In this document: piece by piece, positions 5,593-7,491 of the stretch
Layout: each line of letters begins with the position of its first letter
Position numbering within the stretch: the stretch's first letter is position 1
NCBI GenBank assembly: GCA_026713205.1
Contig: JAPOOY010000261.1
Location: forward strand, 1 to 7,491
Source of the DNA: Bdellovibrionales bacterium
GTDB lineage: Bacteria > Bdellovibrionota > Bdellovibrionia > Bdellovibrionales > UBA1609
Direction: 5' to 3'
Length of the DNA: 7,491 nucleotides
The notes under the pieces: generated by a model
Told to the model about the DNA's origin: nothing
What the model saw: the letters and a program-made list of their open reading frames with translations, nothing else
Database searches by the model: none
Translations under genes and position numbers: made by a program

Positions 5593-5740
5593 AGATGCGG
5601 CCAGAGGTCACTCTGTGGCAATATGAGATTTATACCCTGAATAGAATATTCTCCTCCCGTTTGATTTTCTCTAAAAAAATAACCTCATCTTTCAGAAAAA
5701 ACTTTACCCTTATCAAATCCCCTGTCAGGATAAGACGAAA

Positions 5741-7192
5741 ATGTCTCAATATGATTTTAATGTAATAGTGATAGGAGGTGGCAGCGGTGGACTGGTGGCC
5801 TCTCTTACAGCCTCCACCCTTAAGGCAAAAGTTTTGCTCATTGAAAAACACAAAATGGGGGGAGACTGCCTCAATACAGGTTGTGTGCCAAGCAAAACCT
5901 TGCTCAGTTCAGCCCGTCGGGTCTATGAAATAAAAAATGCCGGAAAGCTGGGAATTAAAAATAGCTCCTGTGATTTTGAGTTTTCTCACATTATGGAGAG
6001 AGTGCAGTCGGTTATCAAACAGATTGCTCCGAAAGATTCTAAAGAGCGCTATGAACAAATGGGAGTCAAATGTGTGGAAGGAGAGGCTCATTTTGAAGGC
6101 TTAAATTCAGTTCGCGCCGCAGGGCAAAGCTTTACCGCAAGAAGCTTTATCATTGCCGCAGGCTCTTCCCCCTTTGTGCCTCCTATTAAAGGTTTAAACC
6201 TGGTGGACTATCTCACTTCAGACACCCTATGGAATCTCAGGGAAAAACCGAAAAAAATGGTGATTATTGGAGGAGGCCCAATCGGACTGGAGATGGCTCA
6301 GGGACTCAACCGACTGGGTGTGCCTGTCACTCTTGTGGAATCGGCCTCCCGAATTATGGGGAAAGAGGATTCTGATGTTTCTCAATGGATCGGTGACAAA
6401 CTAAAAAGCGAAGGAATGGAAATCCTCACTTCAGTAAAAATTGAGGAAATCAAAAAAGAAAACGGAAACGGAGTTCTGCATTTTCGTCATCAATTAAAAA
6501 ATAAACAGATTCCTTTTTCCCATCTTCTGATTGCAACGGGGAGAAAAGCCAATTTGCGGGGGCTTGGTCTGGAAGGGTTGGAAGTGCGTCTTACTAAACT
6601 TTCCACCATTGAAACCAATGGATTTATGGCGACAAATCATCCCCATATTTATGCCTGTGGAGATATAACAGGCCCCTATTTTTTTACTCATACGGCCGCC
6701 TATCAAGGTACGCTGGCGGCTATCCATGCCTTGTTTTCCCCTTTCAGCCGCCTTCCCTTCCTTAAACTAAAAGCGACCTATGACGGGATTCCCTGGTGCA
6801 TCTACACTGATCCGGAAGTGGCCCGTTGCGGACACAATGAAATTACAGCGCAGGAAAAAAACATCCCCTTTGAAGTCACTTATCTCCCCCTTAAAGAACT
6901 GGATAGAGCCTTAACTGACGGAAAAGAAGAGGGTTTTATAAAAGTCCTTACAAAAAAGGGCAGTGATAAAATTCTGGGAATGACAGCCGTGGGATCGGAT
7001 GCGGGGCAATGGACCGGAGGTTTAATTTTAGCTATCAATCAAGGAATAGGACTAAATCAAATACTTAAAACCGTTCACGCATATCCAACCCTGACGGAAA
7101 TAGCTCCAAAGGCAGCGGCTCTCTGGAAGAAAAGGCACATTTCAAAAGCAACTTTTCAGATTCTTCAAAAATTTCATCAGTGGCGATTGTAA
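5741..7192 (+). CDS. FAD-dependent disulfide reductase (dihydrolipoamide dehydrogenase/MerA-like)
   Basis: This 483-residue flavoenzyme belongs to the class I pyridine nucleotide-disulfide oxidoreductases, which pass electrons between NAD(P)H and a thiol or disulfide through FAD and a redox Cys pair. It shows the FAD loop GGGSGG (12-17), the redox motif C43-LNTG-C48-VPSK, the NAD loop GGGPIG (177-182) followed by E200 (favouring NAD over NADP), ATGRKAN (265-271), the second FAD motif YACGD (304-308), and the dimer-interface H446-x-x-P-T-x-x-E453 base. The end TEIAPKAAALWKKR resembles the mercuric-reductase-like branch, but the C-terminal vicinal cysteines and N-terminal metal domain of MerA are absent. 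No 2-oxoacid dehydrogenase genes are nearby, so the substrate is uncertain. AGGA lies ten bases before the ATG. It is a stand-alone gene. Confidence 0.93.
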   Translation: MSQYDFNVIVIGGGSGGLVASLTASTLKAKVLLIEKHKMGGDCLNTGCVPSKTLLSSARRVYEIKNAGKLGIKNSSCDFEFSHIMERVQSVIKQIAPKDSKERYEQMGVKCVEGEAHFEGLNSVRAAGQSFTARSFIIAAGSSPFVPPIKGLNLVDYLTSDTLWNLREKPKKMVIIGGGPIGLEMAQGLNRLGVPVTLVESASRIMGKEDSDVSQWIGDKLKSEGMEILTSVKIEEIKKENGNGVLHFRHQLKNKQIPFSHLLIATGRKANLRGLGLEGLEVRLTKLSTIETNGFMATNHPHIYACGDITGPYFFTHTAAYQGTLAAIHALFSPFSRLPFLKLKATYDGIPWCIYTDPEVARCGHNEITAQEKNIPFEVTYLPLKELDRALTDGKEEGFIKVLTKKGSDKILGMTAVGSDAGQWTGGLILAINQGIGLNQILKTVHAYPTLTEIAPKAAALWKKRHISKATFQILQKFHQWRL

Positions 7193-7205
7193 TTTTTAGT
7201 CTTAT

Positions 7206-7250
7206 GCCGATCGGGGTTGAAATTTCAGTTTTTTCAAATGAAAGTATATT
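7206..7250 (+). repeat. Possible diverged copy C of the dispersed repeat
   Basis: From CCGATC onward it resembles copies A and B at roughly two thirds of positions without gaps: 27 of 39 bases identical to copy B over 7207-7245 by eye. In the same frame it reads PIGVEISVFSNES against PIVFEFYSFSDER in copy B. It lies just past the flavoenzyme stop. AT-rich composition inflates such matches. Confidence 0.3.
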
Positions 7251-7308
7251 CCTATTTCTTATTCAAGATATAAAAAATTTTTATGATATGGGTAAATTTT
7301 TCTCCACT

Positions 7309-7337
7309 CTGACATATTTTATTAAGTTTCCTTTAAT
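7309..7337 (+). promoter_or_regulatory. Good sigma70-type promoter for the lipoprotein gene
   Basis: CTGACA (7309-7314) and TTTAAT (7332-7337) are 17 bases apart, each matching five of six consensus bases. Transcription would start near 7344, leaving a leader of about 48 bases before the ATG at 7392. Confidence 0.6.
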
Positions 7338-7367
7338 ACTATAAAGCCATCCCTTAAATAGTTTGAT

Positions 7368-7380
7368 ATGTACTGTACAT
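7368..7380. promoter_or_regulatory. Palindromic operator-like site upstream of the lipoprotein gene
   Basis: ATGTAC and GTACAT are perfect inverted arms around one T. The site lies about 25 bases past the predicted transcription start and 11 bases before the ATG, where a bound repressor would block. The regulator is unknown. Confidence 0.4.
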
Positions 7381-7391
7381 TGTTGATTGGA

Positions 7392-7491
7392 ATGAAAAAG
7401 ACTATGAGTAAATTCTATTATCCATGTTTTGTCCTGTTGATTCTATTATTAACAGCTTGTGAATGGTTATCAAATACTATATCCAACCCTG
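7392..7491 (+). CDS. Lipoprotein, N-terminal part (runs off the window)
   Basis: The first 33 codons encode a type II signal peptide: basic start (MKKTMSK), hydrophobic core (FVLLILLL) and the lipobox L20-T21-A22-C23. C23 would be lipidated after cleavage; the next residues are Glu and Trp, not the Asp that signals inner-membrane retention in E. coli, so outer-membrane sorting is possible. An alternative in-frame ATG at 7404 (M5) would give a shorter signal. The ribosome binding site is weak for both (GGA at 7389-7391). The mature part is barely visible, so no function can be given. A good promoter and a dyad precede it. Confidence 0.75.
   Translation, partial: MKKTMSKFYYPCFVLLILLLTACEWLSNTISNP

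Larger units (their letters stand above)
5419..5740. other. Intergenic region holding repeat copy B and an inverted repeat
   Basis: I find no convincing gene in these 322 bases. They hold repeat copy B, an inverted repeat and a lone TTGACA at 5586-5591 with no good -10 at the right distance. A short frame ending in TAA at 5484-5486 (…FYNLPAEFQELQK) is protein-like and abuts an ATG at 5487 whose frame runs through the repeat. Both lack a clear ribosome binding site and may be decayed coding sequence. Confidence 0.5.

Noticed and set aside
5487..5765. Forward open frame of 92 codons before the flavoenzyme
   Set aside because: It overlaps the flavoenzyme start, lacks a ribosome binding site, and its only notable part is the repeat. 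It is kept as an observation, not as a gene.
5741..7192. Calling the flavoenzyme mercuric reductase
   Set aside because: The vicinal C-terminal cysteines and the N-terminal heavy-metal domain are absent and no mer genes are nearby.
1..7491. CRISPR array, tRNA, rRNA or riboswitch
   Set aside because: There is no regularly spaced repeat series, no cloverleaf with a T-loop, and no leader long enough for a T-box before tyrS.

Overview
The window reads as chromosomal DNA of a low-to-moderate GC (visibly AT-rich) Gram-negative bacterium. A Gram-negative cell is suggested by an adrenodoxin/Isc-type [2Fe-2S] ferredoxin and a lipoprotein signal peptide. MenD implies menaquinone-based respiration, and a split FHA protein implies phospho-threonine signalling. 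The TyrRS N-terminal half and the gene mix remind me of Bdellovibrionota or other delta-like lineages. That taxonomic guess is inference from memory and is weak. A single ankyrin repeat would fit a host- or prey-associated lifestyle but does not prove it.

Layout, left to right. (1) 1-141: the tail of a probable rightward gene entering from outside, with a possible frame slip at a run of nine A. Its stop overlaps the stop of the next gene. (2) 138-794, leftward: an FHA-domain protein with a second, degenerate FHA-like half. (3) About 165 bp of divergent intergenic DNA with an inverted repeat and a sigma70-like promoter. (4) 961-1278: a small helical protein of unknown function. (5) 1367-2941: menD, GTG start. 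(6) 2987-3403, leftward: a [2Fe-2S] ferredoxin. (7) 3404-3680: non-coding, with a dyad, a dispersed repeat and a perfect 27-bp-stem hairpin. (8) 3681-5090, leftward: tyrosyl-tRNA synthetase with an unusual, internally duplicated insertion and a strong promoter that predicts an almost leaderless mRNA. (9) 5107-5418: a one-repeat ankyrin frame, probably a remnant. (10) 5419-5740: non-coding, with the second copy of the dispersed repeat. (11) 5741-7192: a flavin disulfide reductase (dihydrolipoamide dehydrogenase/mercuric reductase-like). (12) 7193-7391: non-coding, with a good promoter and a dyad. (13) 7392 to the edge: the start of a lipoprotein.

The genes do not form one pathway or a clear operon. 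Most are single transcription units on alternating strands: menD lacks other men genes, the flavoenzyme lacks 2-oxoacid dehydrogenase partners, and tyrS has its own promoter. Energy metabolism and redox (MenD, ferredoxin, flavoenzyme) is the only loose common theme.

The least ordinary material is between the genes. A 55-bp repeat occurs twice (47/55 identical, including a 25-bp exact block), with weaker look-alikes at other gene borders. One copy has been turned into a 27-bp perfect palindrome. I see no CRISPR array, rRNA, tRNA, insertion sequence or convincing intrinsic terminator with a U-tract.
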